Assembly (NCBI RefSeq): GCF_902489465.1
Contig: NZ_CABTZZ010000002.1
Span: forward strand, 1-64,000
DNA from: an uncultured Varibaculum sp.
Lineage (GTDB): Bacteria > Actinomycetota > Actinomycetes > Actinomycetales > Actinomycetaceae
Reading direction: 5' to 3'
DNA: 64,000 bases
The translations under genes and the position numbers were made by a program. A model generated the notes under the pieces. That model was not told where the DNA came from. It saw only the letters and a list, made by a program, of their open reading frames with translations, and ran no database searches. Below are positions 9,035 through 20,644 of this stretch, one piece after another. How positions within the stretch are numbered: the first letter of the stretch is position 1; every line of letters begins with the position of its first letter.

Positions 9035-11032
9035 ATGTGCGTAGCTCAATTCCGTAAACGCTTACTGATATTCTTCCTGGCAGTGCTGGTCGTTACCGTC
9101 ACGGTAGTTGCGCCCGTGAGCCTGGCGCTAGCGTCCCCTCCCGCCAGCAGTTTCGATAAACATCTATCGGATCCGGCTGACTATCTGGAAAACTCGGAGC
9201 AAGTAGAGGAAACGCTAGCTGGAGCCTCCAGCTCCGGCTATCAGATCTATGCCGCCCTCACCGATAACTTCTCGCCGTTAAGCGCGCAGCAATGGTGCGT
9301 GAAAAGCCGGGAGCAGGCAGCAGGCAATAGCCAAAGCGTGCTGTTAGCTATCGCGGTAAAAGAGCGTTCTTACTATATTTGTCCTGCTGCTAATGTGCGC
9401 ATAAGCGAGAATAAGCAAAATCGCATAGTTCAAGGAATAGAACCCCTGCTGTCCCAAGGTAATTGGGATCAAGCAGTTAAAGTATTCGCGGTTAGCGCGG
9501 CCTCGTCCTCCTCTGATTTGGGCGGTGCCGTAAGTGGGGAAGAATCCGCGGGGACGGGTGGCTGGTTCGGGCCGCTAGCGTTAGTGCTGGTGGTAGCGGG
9601 GATCGGGATCGGCATAATGGTCTTTGCCCGCAAACAGTCAAAGACCCGCGATCAAATAAAAACCAGGCAGGCCGCCTCGGATAAGCAGCTGGTAGAACAG
9701 GCGGGCGTAGATGTCTTGGCCGCTGACGATGCTGTCCGGGGTGCAAAAGAAGAACTAGAGTTCGCGAAAATGCAGCTAGGGACAGCCCAAACTGAGGAAT
9801 ATGCCCAGGTTTTAGCCCAGGCGAGTCAGGCGCGAGATAGCGCTATGGAGAAGTTGCGGGACTTAGATTCCCTGTCGGGTATCCAAAAATCCCAGCAGGC
9901 ACAAGCAGCTTCCAGCGAGGCTAAACGCTGCCTGGAGCTGTTAGCGCAGCAGACAGAGAACTTGACGAGGCTGCGCGAATCTTTAGATTCGTTACCTAGC
10001 CGAATTCAGAACCAGTTATCTTTGATAGCCGAGTTACAAACCCAGGCAAGCCAGCTTCCCGCCATCATAGCGGCGCTTCATAAGACCCACCCCCAGGCGG
10101 TATTGACCTCACTGGATGATGCGCCCGAGCAGGTCAGCAACCTCTTGGGGGCTGCGCGAGAAACTTTGGAACCCCTACAGGGCGAGGAGAGCTCGCCGAG
10201 CGTGAAAGTACAGGTACAAACCGCCGAACGGGCAATCGCCCAGGCTCGCACCTTGATAGAGGAAGTTTCTGAGGCCGAGACCCATTTGGCGAATTTGCAG
10301 CAGTCGCTACTGGAGGCCGTGACTTCTATTTCCTCAGACCTAGATGATGTAAAACGCCTGAATTTACAAGACAAGTCAGTTTTTCAAACCCTTTGCGCTA
10401 ACGCACAGACCGCGATTGATAACTGCTTGAAAGCCCGCGATGGTCAGGGCGATCCCCTCGCATCTTTATCGGCAATTGCCCAAGCCGAAGCCGACTTGGA
10501 TCAAGCACTCGCACCACACCGGCAAAATAGCGAACAAAAACAGAAAGCTGCGGCCAGATTACAGACGGCTTTAGCTAGCGCGCAAGCCCGGATAGCTAGC
10601 GCAAATAGCTACGTTTCTAGTCACCGCGGTGCGGTCGGTTTAGATGCTCGCCAGTATCTGGCGCGCGCCGAATCCCTCTACCAGCAGGCACAGGCCTCTC
10701 AGGGAGATACCGGGATCAAATTAGCAGAATTAGCCGGAGAAGCTGCCGATAAAGCCCGCGAGAGTGCCAATACCGACTACCGAGAGCGCCGCAACGATTG
10801 GGATGGAAGGCCAGCAGGAAACAGCAGCGATTTCCTAACCGGAATGATCCTAGGCGGAATCTTAAACGGGGGACGGGGCTTCGGCGGCGGAACCAGTTGG
10901 GGTTCAAGCACCGGCAACTCCGATTGGTTCGGCGGCGGTTTTGGGGGCGGTAGCGGATCGGGCTTCGGAGGTAGCTTCGGCGGTAGCTTCGGCGGTGGAA
11001 CCTCCGGGGGTGGCTTCGGAGGAAAGTTTTAG
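9035..11032 (+). CDS. TPM-domain membrane protein with glycine-rich tail
   Basis: 665 residues. The signal peptide (about 1-33, ending LALA-S) is followed by a TPM domain (about 40-160; SDPADYLENSEQVEETL, then VLLAIAVKERSYYICPAANVR) and a transmembrane helix near 176-200. A long helical coiled-coil region (about 205-600) follows, with a C-terminal tail rich in Gly, Ser and Phe (repeats of FGGG, FGGSF). The shorter architecture parallels its upstream neighbour without the disordered linker, so the two are probably paralogues. The Gly-rich end is typical of YgcG-like TPM proteins. pspA follows after 71 bases. Confidence 0.85.
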   Translation: MCVAQFRKRLLIFFLAVLVVTVTVVAPVSLALASPPASSFDKHLSDPADYLENSEQVEETLAGASSSGYQIYAALTDNFSPLSAQQWCVKSREQAAGNSQSVLLAIAVKERSYYICPAANVRISENKQNRIVQGIEPLLSQGNWDQAVKVFAVSAASSSSDLGGAVSGEESAGTGGWFGPLALVLVVAGIGIGIMVFARKQSKTRDQIKTRQAASDKQLVEQAGVDVLAADDAVRGAKEELEFAKMQLGTAQTEEYAQVLAQASQARDSAMEKLRDLDSLSGIQKSQQAQAASSEAKRCLELLAQQTENLTRLRESLDSLPSRIQNQLSLIAELQTQASQLPAIIAALHKTHPQAVLTSLDDAPEQVSNLLGAARETLEPLQGEESSPSVKVQVQTAERAIAQARTLIEEVSEAETHLANLQQSLLEAVTSISSDLDDVKRLNLQDKSVFQTLCANAQTAIDNCLKARDGQGDPLASLSAIAQAEADLDQALAPHRQNSEQKQKAAARLQTALASAQARIASANSYVSSHRGAVGLDARQYLARAESLYQQAQASQGDTGIKLAELAGEAADKARESANTDYRERRNDWDGRPAGNSSDFLTGMILGGILNGGRGFGGGTSWGSSTGNSDWFGGGFGGGSGSGFGGSFGGSFGGGTSGGGFGGKF

Positions 11033-11103
11033 CCCGCCAGTGGACAGTATTTCCAGTAGAATCAGTAATTATTAGACAAAACCAACCAATAGTAGGAGGA
11101 ACC

Positions 11104-11817
11104 ATGGCAGAAAAACAAACAATTCTGGGTCGGATTACCAATATGGCGAAAGCCAATATCAATGCGCTCCTTGACCGGGCAGAAGATCCCGAAAAGATGC
11201 TTGACCAGATGATTCGAGACTATACCAACTCGATACGGGAAGCAGAGAGCGCAGTTGCCCAGACTGTAGGGAATGTGCGGTTGGCAGAGAAAGATTTAGA
11301 AGATGATCGCTCCGCCGCCTCCCAGTGGGGCGAAAAGGCGGCTTTAGCGTCAAAGAAAGCGGAAGAAGCGCGTACTAACGGGGATACGGCCGAGGCAGAA
11401 CGCCTCGATAATCTGGCGCGTCTGGCTCTAGGCAAGCAGATTGATTTTGAACAGCAGGTTAACGCGCAAGAACCGCTGCTGGTTTCCCAAAAAGATATGG
11501 CGGAGCAGCTCAAGGCGGGCTTGGCCGGGATGAAGACCAAGCTAGAAGATCTTAAAGTCAAGCGTGACCAACTGGTGGCGCGACAAAAGACCGCCCAGGC
11601 TCAAAATCAGGTACAAGAAACCGCGGAAAAGTTTAACTTGGCGGATCCCACCAGCGAGCTTAATCGCTTCGAGGAGAAAATCCGCAAGCAGGAAGCGCTG
11701 GCAGCAGGACGCGCCGAGCTGGCTTCTGAGTCACTAGAAAATCAGTTCGCGGAACTGGAAAAATCCGGTTCTTCCGCAGAAATTGAGGCTCGCCTAGCGG
11801 CTTTGAAGAACAAATAG
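11104..11817 (+). CDS. pspA: PspA/IM30 family membrane-stress protein
   Basis: 237 residues, almost entirely helical. The N-terminus (TILGRITNMAKANINALLDRAEDPEKMLDQMIRDY region) matches the PspA/IM30 membrane-binding helix and start of the coiled-coil hairpin. PspA proteins are ESCRT-III relatives that assemble on and stabilise the cytoplasmic membrane under stress. A strong ribosome binding site (AGGAGG) precedes ATG at 11104. It is third in the operon after two TPM proteins and is followed by a strong terminator. No PspF- or ClgR-like regulator or PspB/C protein is adjacent. Confidence 0.93.
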   Translation: MAEKQTILGRITNMAKANINALLDRAEDPEKMLDQMIRDYTNSIREAESAVAQTVGNVRLAEKDLEDDRSAASQWGEKAALASKKAEEARTNGDTAEAERLDNLARLALGKQIDFEQQVNAQEPLLVSQKDMAEQLKAGLAGMKTKLEDLKVKRDQLVARQKTAQAQNQVQETAEKFNLADPTSELNRFEEKIRKQEALAAGRAELASESLENQFAELEKSGSSAEIEARLAALKNK

Positions 11818-11847
11818 TTCCCACCCCCGCCAATAGCTGTAATACTC

Positions 11848-11884
11848 CTTGCTGGCGCCAGAAACAATTTCTGGCGCCAGCAAG
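11848..11884 (+). terminator. Strong hairpin terminator after pspA (convergent with carB)
   Basis: A perfect 17-bp inverted repeat (11848-11864 and 11868-11884) with a 3-base loop. Its outer and inner ends are A/T-rich and the core is GGCGCC. It lies 30 bases after the pspA stop and 220 bases before the convergent carB stop, so it may end transcription from both sides. Confidence 0.8.
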
Positions 11885-12104
11885 TGTTTGTACGGCAAAT
11901 ACAGGTCAAGTTTTGCTCTACTAGATTCATAACCAAGTACATCTCAAGATTTGCGTCAGTATTTTCCGGAACCAAAAATCCGTAAATCTAGGGGGGCTGC
12001 CCCTGTCCCTATGGGTCAGCATTCCCCCACCGGCGTCCAGCGCCCAGCGCCCCGCTATCAGGCCAATCGACAGCCCGATGGCGGCGGCACCCAGCAAAAA
12101 ACTA
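11885..12104. other. Non-coding gap between pspA terminator and carB
   Basis: Minus-strand frames here can be read as a short hydrophobic peptide (GAAAIGLSIGLIAGRWAL) ending near 11940. There is no start codon with a ribosome binding site and no match that I recognise. In many actinobacteria pyrF follows carB; no pyrF sequence is recognisable here. I treat this stretch as intergenic, possibly decayed. Confidence 0.3.
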
Positions 12105-15100
12105 CTATTTAGCTTTATCGTATTCCTGCAGCGAACAGACCCCATAGGAGCGGTCACGAGTAGCTTCAATCGCCTGCACCGCTGCCTGGAACTGGGACAT
12201 GGTGGTAATGATCGGTTTATCTGCAGCAGTAGTGGCGGTGCGGATTTCGTAACCATCCGCCCTCGCCCCGGAAGTGCCGGGGGTGTTGATCACCATATCG
12301 ATGAGGCCTGCGCGGATCATATCCACTACTGTTTGTTCCCCGTTCGGGCCGCGTCCTTGGCTGGCTTTACGCACCTCGGTAACCGGAATCCCGTAGCGGC
12401 GCAGCAAAGCAGCTGTACCTGCAGTTGCCATGATGGAGAACCCTAAATCAAATAAGCGCGACACCGGCAAGGCTAGGGCGCGTTTATCCTGGTCAGAAAC
12501 CGATACGAACACAGTTCCTTTAGCGGGTAGATTTCCATAGGCCGCGGTCTGGCTCTTGGCGAAGGCGGTGGGGAAATCTCGGTCATACCCCATGACTTCC
12601 CCGGTAGAACGCATTTCGGGACCGAGAACTGTGTCCACGATCCGGCCATCTTTATCCCGGAAACGCTTAAACGGTAGCACCGCTTCTTTAACCGCGATCG
12701 GACGACCCGGGGTAGCGAAATCAGAATCATCTGCGGGCAGATAACCGCGCTCCTTAAGCTGTGCGATCGAAGCCCCCATCATCACCAGGGCAGCGGCCCG
12801 CGCTAAGGGCACTCCGGTCGCTTTGGCTACAAAAGGTACCGTGCGCGAGGCTCGCGGATTAGCCTCAATCACATACAACACCCCGCTGACTAGGGCATAT
12901 TGAATATTGATCAGGCCGCGTACCCCTACTCCCGCCGCGATTTTCTCAGTCGAGGTGCGAATATGGGCAATAATCGCGTCCGACAGGGTAATCGGGGGCA
13001 ACACGCAAGAAGAATCTCCAGAGTGGATCCCGGCCTCCTCGATATGCTCCATTACTCCGCCCAAGAATAGCTCCTGACCATCATAAAGAGCGTCCACATC
13101 GATCTCGATCGCATCATCTAGGAAGCGATCGATCAGCAGCGGCCCGGTCATCACCGTAGGATCAGACAGGTTGTAACGCTGCAGATAGGAATCGAGTTCT
13201 TCTCGAGAATACAGGATCTCCATTCCCCGTCCTCCCAGTACGAAGGACGGACGCACCAAAACCGGGTAACCGACCTTTTCGGCCTGTTCAAAGGCTTGCT
13301 GCGGAGTGGTAGCAGTCCCATGCGCCGGAGCGGGCAGCCCTGCCTCCTCCAGCACCCGACCAAAGAGTTCGCGGTCTTCGGCGGCATCAATCGCGCTGGG
13401 CGGGGTACCCACAATCGGAACCCCGGCCGCCTGCAGACGAGAAGCTAATGACAGCGGGGTTTGCCCCCCGAGCTGTACAATCATCCCCGCTACCGATCCG
13501 GCCTCGCATTCGGCCTCGTAAATCTCCATCACATGCTCGAAAGTAAGTGGCTCGAAATAGAGGCGGGAAGAAATATCGTAGTCCGTGGAAACGGTTTCCG
13601 GGTTGCAGTTAACCATCACCGTGTCATAGTCAGATTGCAGTTCCTGGGTGGCGTGCACACAGGAATAATCGAACTCGATCCCTTGCCCAATCCGGTTCGG
13701 ACCGGAGCCCAGGATAATCACTGCCGGCCGCTGACGCGGTTTAACTTCGCTGGTCAGGTCATAGCTGGAATAATAGTAGGGGGTTTGGGCGGGGAATTCC
13801 CCGGCGCAGGTATCTACCGTCTTGTAAACCGGACGAATCCCGAAAGCCTTGCGAACTTCCCGCACCACCTGGTCGGATACATTGCGAATCTGCCCAATCT
13901 GCAAGTCAGAGAAACCGTGACGTTTCGCCTTGGTCAACAGTTGAGGACTAATCGCTTCGGCTTCCCGGATTTCTTCCGCGACCTCGTCCAGTAAGAACAG
14001 TTGGTCTAGGAACCAGCGGTCAATCTTGGTAGCTTCATAGAGTTCTTCTAGGCTCGCCCCTGCCCTGATCGCGTCCATCACCTGGATCAAACGCTTTTCC
14101 GTAGGTGTCTTGACCTGCTCTAATAGCTCCTCTTTTGAGGAAGAAAGCGGGGTATCCCAGCGGAAGTAGGTGCCGGCTTTATCTAAGGAAATCAGAGCTT
14201 TTTGTAGGGCTTCAGTAAAGTTACGTCCCAGCGCCATCGCTTCGCCCACCGACTTCATAGCGGTAGTTAGGGTGGGGTCAGCGGCCGGGAACTTTTCGAA
14301 AGCAAAACGCGGCACTTTGACCACTACATAGTCCAAAGTGGGCTCGAAAGAAGCCGGCGTCGAACCGGTAATGTCGTTGGGAATCTCGTCTAGGGTGTAA
14401 CCGAGCGCCAGTTTTGCAGCCAGTTTCGCAATCGGGAAACCGGTAGCTTTCGACGCCAAGGCGGAGGAGCGAGACACTCGGGGATTCATCTCGATGACTA
14501 CTACCCGACCAGTATCGGGGTGCACTGCGAATTGGATATTACATCCGCCAGTATCCACCCCTACTTCCCGGATCACGTTAATCCCAATATCGCGCAGATT
14601 CTGCAGCTCCCGGTCAGTTAGGGTGAGCGCCGGTGCCACCGTTATGGAATCGCCAGTATGTACCCCTACCGGATCAACATTTTCGATAGAGCAGACCACG
14701 ACCACGTTATCGGCCTTGTCGCGCATCAGCTCTAGTTCGTATTCTTTCCACCCCAGAATCGATTCTTCCAGCAGTACCTCGGAGGTGATGGAATCAGCCA
14801 TGCCCCCTCCGGCGATGCGGATCAGATCCTGTTCGTTATAGGCAATACCCGAACCCATGCCGCCCATAGTGAAGGACGGGCGCACCACCAGCGGATATCC
14901 CAACTCTTCGGCGGCTTTTCTACAATCTGCCAGGTTGTGAGCGATGAAAGAACGTGCCACTTCCGCTCCGCAGCGGTGTACTACCTTTTTGAACTCTTCG
15001 CGATCTTCACCGGCGTTAATCGCCTGGGCACTGGCACCGATTAGCTCCACCTGGTATTTTTCCAGGGTGCCATCTTGGGAAAGGGCAATCGCAGTGTTCA

Positions 15101-15386
15101 GTGCGGTCTGTCCCCCCAAAGTAGGCAGCAGAGCGTCCGGACGTTCCTTTTCAATAATCGACGCCACCACCTGCGGGGTTATCGGCTCAATATAGGTAGC
15201 GTCCGCCATTTGCGCATCGGTCATAATGGTTGCCGGGTTGGAGTTAACCAGAATGACTCGCAACCCTTCCGCTTTGAGCACGCGGCAGGCTTGGCTCCCG
15301 GAATAGTCAAATTCGCAGGCCTGGCCGATTTGGATCGGCCCGGAACCAATAACTAGGACAGATTTTAGATCAGTTCTGCGTGGCAT
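12105..15386 (-). CDS. carB: Carbamoyl-phosphate synthase large subunit
   Basis: 1093 residues, full length for CarB. It has two homologous ATP-grasp halves: the first starts with [20 protein letters not shown], the second with [20 protein letters not shown] near residue 557. The allosteric MGS-like domain is at the C-terminus (about 950-1093). It makes carbamoyl phosphate from bicarbonate, two ATP and ammonia channelled from CarA, feeding arginine and pyrimidine synthesis. The start overlaps the end of carA by 17 bases, indicating translational coupling. pyrE is in the window (24.7 kb) but not in this operon. Confidence 0.98.
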   Translation of the reverse strand: MPRRTDLKSVLVIGSGPIQIGQACEFDYSGSQACRVLKAEGLRVILVNSNPATIMTDAQMADATYIEPITPQVVASIIEKERPDALLPTLGGQTALNTAIALSQDGTLEKYQVELIGASAQAINAGEDREEFKKVVHRCGAEVARSFIAHNLADCRKAAEELGYPLVVRPSFTMGGMGSGIAYNEQDLIRIAGGGMADSITSEVLLEESILGWKEYELELMRDKADNVVVVCSIENVDPVGVHTGDSITVAPALTLTDRELQNLRDIGINVIREVGVDTGGCNIQFAVHPDTGRVVVIEMNPRVSRSSALASKATGFPIAKLAAKLALGYTLDEIPNDITGSTPASFEPTLDYVVVKVPRFAFEKFPAADPTLTTAMKSVGEAMALGRNFTEALQKALISLDKAGTYFRWDTPLSSSKEELLEQVKTPTEKRLIQVMDAIRAGASLEELYEATKIDRWFLDQLFLLDEVAEEIREAEAISPQLLTKAKRHGFSDLQIGQIRNVSDQVVREVRKAFGIRPVYKTVDTCAGEFPAQTPYYYSSYDLTSEVKPRQRPAVIILGSGPNRIGQGIEFDYSCVHATQELQSDYDTVMVNCNPETVSTDYDISSRLYFEPLTFEHVMEIYEAECEAGSVAGMIVQLGGQTPLSLASRLQAAGVPIVGTPPSAIDAAEDRELFGRVLEEAGLPAPAHGTATTPQQAFEQAEKVGYPVLVRPSFVLGGRGMEILYSREELDSYLQRYNLSDPTVMTGPLLIDRFLDDAIEIDVDALYDGQELFLGGVMEHIEEAGIHSGDSSCVLPPITLSDAIIAHIRTSTEKIAAGVGVRGLINIQYALVSGVLYVIEANPRASRTVPFVAKATGVPLARAAALVMMGASIAQLKERGYLPADDSDFATPGRPIAVKEAVLPFKRFRDKDGRIVDTVLGPEMRSTGEVMGYDRDFPTAFAKSQTAAYGNLPAKGTVFVSVSDQDKRALALPVSRLFDLGFSIMATAGTAALLRRYGIPVTEVRKASQGRGPNGEQTVVDMIRAGLIDMVINTPGTSGARADGYEIRTATTAADKPIITTMSQFQAAVQAIEATRDRSYGVCSLQEYDKAK

Positions 15387-16575
15387 TTTTTTCCTTCGTT
15401 TCCTGCATTAATCTTAGGAACTTATCAAAGAGATATTGGGCATCATGGGGACCGGCCGCTGCCTCCGGATGGTACTGTACGCTGAAAGCCGGCAGGTCGA
15501 GGGCGCGCAGCCCCTCTACTACCCCATCGTTTAGAGCCAGGTGAGATACCTCTATCCGCCCGTAACGTCCGCCATCGAAAGGCGCCACCGAAGGTTGTTC
15601 AGCCGGGGCATCTACCGCGAAACCGTGGTTGTGGGCGGTGATCTGCACTTTCCCGCTTTCACGGTCTACCACCGGTTGGTTTACCCCGCGGTGACCGTAG
15701 GCGAGTTTATAGGTGCCGTACCCGAGAGCCCGCCCTAGGATTTGGTTTCCAAAACAGATTCCAAAGAAGGGAAGCCCCGCGTCCAGCACCGCCCTCGCTA
15801 GGGCTACTTCGTGGTCTGCTGAGGCCGGATCGCCCGGTCCGTTAGAGAAAAACACCCCATCGGGATTCACCGACATGATCTCGGAAAATGTGGAGTCCTG
15901 CGGGAACACATGCACCTGGATTCCGCGCAGCGCCATCTGCTCGGGGGTGCGGGATTTAATCCCCAAATCTAGGGCAGCCACCACCGCTAAAGGTTCTTTG
16001 CCTGCATATTCACCGGCGGGCTCCACTACGTATTTTTCCGGGGTGCTCACATCAGCAGCCAGCGCCGCTCCTGCCATCACCGGCTGGTCGCGCACAACTG
16101 ACACCAAAAGCTCGCAGGTTGCCTGGTCAAGATAGGCAGCCCCCGCCGGGAGAGCATCACCAGAAAAGATTCCACCCCGCATGGCGCCGGCTTCGCGCAA
16201 ATGCAGGGTGAGGGCGCGGGTATCTACCTCGCAAATACCCACCACGTCCTGGGACTTTAATAGGTCTTCTAGGTCGCCGGTAGCGCGCCAATTGGAAGCC
16301 CGCCGGGCGCGATCACGCACCACATATCCGGCTACCCAGACTCTGCTAGACTCCGGATCCGTCTCGTTTACCCCGGTATTTCCGATATGGGGAGCGGTTT
16401 GGATAACTATTTGGCGGTGATAGGACGGGTCGGTCAAAGTTTCCTGGTATCCGGTCATCCCGGTCGCGAACACTACTTCCCCCAGGGCGCGTCCTCGCTT
16501 GCCCCAGGCTTTGCCTTTCGCTATGAACCCGTCCTCCAGCACGATTAAGGCCAGGTCCGAGGAGTCCTGCTGCAT
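15370..16575 (-). CDS. carA: Carbamoyl-phosphate synthase small subunit (glutaminase)
   Basis: 401 residues. The N-terminal CarA domain starts [17 protein letters not shown] and includes the [17 protein letters not shown] signature. The C-terminal class-I glutamine amidotransferase has its nucleophile cysteine in GICFGNQ and the His-Glu pair in [19 protein letters not shown] instead of GICLGHQ is usual for actinobacterial CarA. It delivers ammonia to CarB. The upstream 200 bases contain a hairpin with a T-run that could attenuate this operon. Confidence 0.97.
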   Translation of the reverse strand: MQQDSSDLALIVLEDGFIAKGKAWGKRGRALGEVVFATGMTGYQETLTDPSYHRQIVIQTAPHIGNTGVNETDPESSRVWVAGYVVRDRARRASNWRATGDLEDLLKSQDVVGICEVDTRALTLHLREAGAMRGGIFSGDALPAGAAYLDQATCELLVSVVRDQPVMAGAALAADVSTPEKYVVEPAGEYAGKEPLAVVAALDLGIKSRTPEQMALRGIQVHVFPQDSTFSEIMSVNPDGVFFSNGPGDPASADHEVALARAVLDAGLPFFGICFGNQILGRALGYGTYKLAYGHRGVNQPVVDRESGKVQITAHNHGFAVDAPAEQPSVAPFDGGRYGRIEVSHLALNDGVVEGLRALDLPAFSVQYHPEAAAGPHDAQYLFDKFLRLMQETKEKNATQN

Positions 16576-16619
16576 ACGATTACTCCTTATCTACGCTTCG
16601 CCTAAACGTGGGCGTATAG

Positions 16620-16643
16620 AAAAATTGCCCGCACCGGTCGGGC
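16620..16643 (-). terminator. Hairpin with T-run upstream of carA: terminator of glycan operon or carA attenuator
   Basis: On the minus strand GCCCG and CGGGC (16643-16639 and 16631-16627) enclose a 7-base loop and are followed directly by AATTTTT (16626-16620). It lies 132 bases after the ABC ATPase stop and only 45 bases before carA. That leaves little room for a carA promoter downstream, so it may lie inside the carA leader and act as a pyrimidine-linked attenuator. I saw no PyrR binding-loop consensus. Confidence 0.55.
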
Positions 16644-16775
16644 GCGAGCAAATGGTTAAGAGTTTCACTGCCTCTAAGCATACCGTAAGGCACTATCTGG
16701 ACGTGATTTTTTCACCAGCACGCGGACACGAGAGCTAACCGCCCGTAAGACACTGCAAAGTAGCTAGCGTTTCGC

Positions 16776-17543
16776 CTAGGAACGCATTAGCTTAACCGCA
16801 TCATTGATGGGGCCATCTAGCACCTTTTTGCCTTTTTTCAGCACGATCCCGCGCTCACAAAAACGTCCCATCAAGTCTAAATCGTGACTGACGATCACCA
16901 GTGATTTTCCCGCCTCAGACAGTTGCGAGATGCGATCAAGGCATTTCTTTTGGAAGGGCTCATCCCCCACCGCCAGAATTTCATCAATCAGAAAAATATC
17001 CGGGTCGGTATGAACTGCCACCGAAAACGCTAGCCGCAGGAACATTCCCGAAGAATAAAACTTGACTTCGGTATCTAGGAATTCATGAATCTCAGAAAAA
17101 TTCACGATTTCATCAAAATGGGTTTCGATTTCTTCGCGGGCCATCCCCAGAATGGCACCGTTCAAGAAAATGTTTTCCCTGCCGGTTAAATCAGGGTGGA
17201 ACCCGGCACCTACCTCGATTAATCCGGCAACTTTCCCCCGCACCCCTACGGCTCCGGCCGAGGGTTGCATTACCCCAGAAATTAATTTCAACATAGTTGA
17301 TTTCCCGGATCCGTTGAAACCCAAGAGCCCCACGGTTTCCCCCGCGGAAATATTGAAAGAAACATGATCGAGGGCGCGGAATTGGTCGCGCATCTGTCCG
17401 CGCCTACCGGTCAATGACCACACCAACATATCTTTCAAAGTGTGGGTGTTGCGGATAGTGAAGTCTTTAACCACGTCTTGTGCGGTTATCACCGTATCAG
17501 CTTGGGTTAATTCAGGGTCTACTTTCACGCTCTTATTGGCCAT
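16776..17543 (-). CDS. Polysaccharide ABC exporter, ATP-binding subunit (Wzt/RfbE type)
   Basis: About 255 residues from ATG at 17543, which has AGGAG upstream and lies 4 bases after the permease stop. A longer frame to 17576 would overlap the permease. Walker A is GFNGSGKST, the signature motif is the degenerate YSSGMFLRLAFS typical of glycan exporters, and Walker B is DIFLIDEILAVGD. The C-terminal glycan-binding domain found in some Wzt proteins is absent, so chain length is probably not set here. It resembles mycobacterial Rv3781, which exports galactan on a lipid carrier. Confidence 0.92.
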   Translation of the reverse strand: MANKSVKVDPELTQADTVITAQDVVKDFTIRNTHTLKDMLVWSLTGRRGQMRDQFRALDHVSFNISAGETVGLLGFNGSGKSTMLKLISGVMQPSAGAVGVRGKVAGLIEVGAGFHPDLTGRENIFLNGAILGMAREEIETHFDEIVNFSEIHEFLDTEVKFYSSGMFLRLAFSVAVHTDPDIFLIDEILAVGDEPFQKKCLDRISQLSEAGKSLVIVSHDLDLMGRFCERGIVLKKGKKVLDGPINDAVKLMRS

Positions 17544-17547
17544 GCTT

Positions 17548-18414
17548 TTACAGCTCCTGGGCGAAACGCCCGTCATAGTGGCGGAAAACTTTATCCCCTA
17601 TTAGCAGCAACAGGATTGATATCAGGGTAGAAGCCACTACGATTAACGAAAAGTTGTCCGGGAAGCTCTCGGTGACGCCCTGGGTGGGAATCCAAAATCC
17701 GTAATGGAAAAGTTCCACTACCGTGGTTAAGGGGTTCAGCTGATAGACATACCACAGCCATCCTCCCTGCCAGTCTCCCAGTACGTGATAAACCATTGAC
17801 CATTTGTAAAGCACCGGAGAAGCCCAGGTAGCGACCATTAAAATCAAATCTACGAAATTCTCGGCATCGCGATACAGCACGTTAAAAGCTCCGCCAAGCA
17901 GCCCGAGCCCCAAACTAAAGATCGTGAGAATGACGAACGCCAGCAGCACTGTCAGTAGATTATCTATCCCCGGTCGCCAACCGAAAATCAGGCTTCCAGT
18001 AATCAAAATCACCACTTGCGGCACAAAATGCACAAACGCAACCCACACGGAAGAAACCGGGAAAAGTTGCCGTGGCAAATAAATCTTTTTCACCAAATCC
18101 TGGTTCTGCACTAAAGACCGTGTGCAGTTACCAAAGATTTCAGAAAAATAGTTGACTGCTACCACGCCGGCGAACATGTAAACCACATAGTTGGTAATGT
18201 TCCGGTTCATTCCCATGAACACCCCGATGGCAAAATAAAACACCAGGAATTGGGTTGCGGGTTTGGCATAAGACCAGAGCATCCCCAGTATCGAACCCCG
18301 ATAACGTACTCGTAGTTCTTTATGCACTAGTAGTTGCAGCAAGTACTGTTTACGGAATACTTCAAATAACCCGCGAGAAGTACCCGGCCGGGTAAAATCA
18401 GTGCTGACACTCAC
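17548..18414 (-). CDS. Polysaccharide ABC exporter, permease (Wzm/RfbD type)
   Basis: 288 residues with six hydrophobic helices of the ABC-2 type. The N-terminal cytoplasmic region LLVHKELRVRYRGSILGMLWSYAKP is diagnostic for Wzm/TagG-like permeases. It should pair with the ATPase encoded next to it to flip a lipid-linked glycan across the membrane. The gene follows glf by 3 bases, so glf, permease and ATPase are almost certainly one transcript. Confidence 0.93.
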   Translation of the reverse strand: MSVSTDFTRPGTSRGLFEVFRKQYLLQLLVHKELRVRYRGSILGMLWSYAKPATQFLVFYFAIGVFMGMNRNITNYVVYMFAGVVAVNYFSEIFGNCTRSLVQNQDLVKKIYLPRQLFPVSSVWVAFVHFVPQVVILITGSLIFGWRPGIDNLLTVLLAFVILTIFSLGLGLLGGAFNVLYRDAENFVDLILMVATWASPVLYKWSMVYHVLGDWQGGWLWYVYQLNPLTTVVELFHYGFWIPTQGVTESFPDNFSLIVVASTLISILLLLIGDKVFRHYDGRFAQEL

Positions 18415-18417
18415 TAG

Positions 18418-20191
<1,774 letters not shown>

Positions 20192-20195
<4 letters not shown>

Positions 20196-20644
20196 AGTAG
20201 CGGTCCGATCACGGTGGCACCCGGATAAAGTTTCAACTGTTCAGGCCATTGCACGGCGAAGCGATCTGCCAAGCGGTAACAGATCTTACCTGATAGCGAG
20301 GGAATTTCGATCCGGTCGAAGACCTCGATATAGATAGTGGGAATCTTCATTAGTCGCGCTAGTGCAATGAAAACTGTCCCCAGGGAAGCCCCCGCAGAAA
20401 CCACCAGTTCGGGGCGAGCAGAACGTAGAAGCTTCCAGGCTAGACGCAGCGAACGAAATACGTCCCGTAGATTACGGTCGGGTGAATGCTGTGCCCACAC
20501 AACTTTCTGATCAGCTAAAAGGGAGATCGCATCGGGAGTTTCGAAAGTCACCCACAGGGATTGCTGCCGCTTCCACCAGGGTTTTAAGGTGTAGAGCTGG
20601 GCTAGGTGTCCGCCGGAGGAGCCAGCAAAAAGAACTTTAACCAT
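20192..20644 (-). CDS. Alg14/PssD-like glycosyltransferase membrane subunit
   Basis: 150 residues corresponding to the acceptor-side half of a split GT28 enzyme. The start KVLFAGSSGGHLAQLYTL is the Alg14/PssD signature (GGH), followed by PELVVSAGASLGTVFIALARL and YIEVFDRIEIPSLSGKICYRLAD, and it ends GPLL as Alg14 proteins do. It recruits the Alg13-like subunit to the membrane. The coding region overlaps the next gene by 4 bases and the preceding GT2 gene by 8, so all three should be made together. Confidence 0.85.

Noticed and set aside
11885..12104. pyrF or a small membrane peptide after carB
   Set aside because: No orotidine-5'-phosphate decarboxylase motif and no supported start codon.
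13461..13994. A 177-codon plus-strand frame opposite carB
   Set aside because: Antisense shadow of a highly conserved gene with no translation signals.
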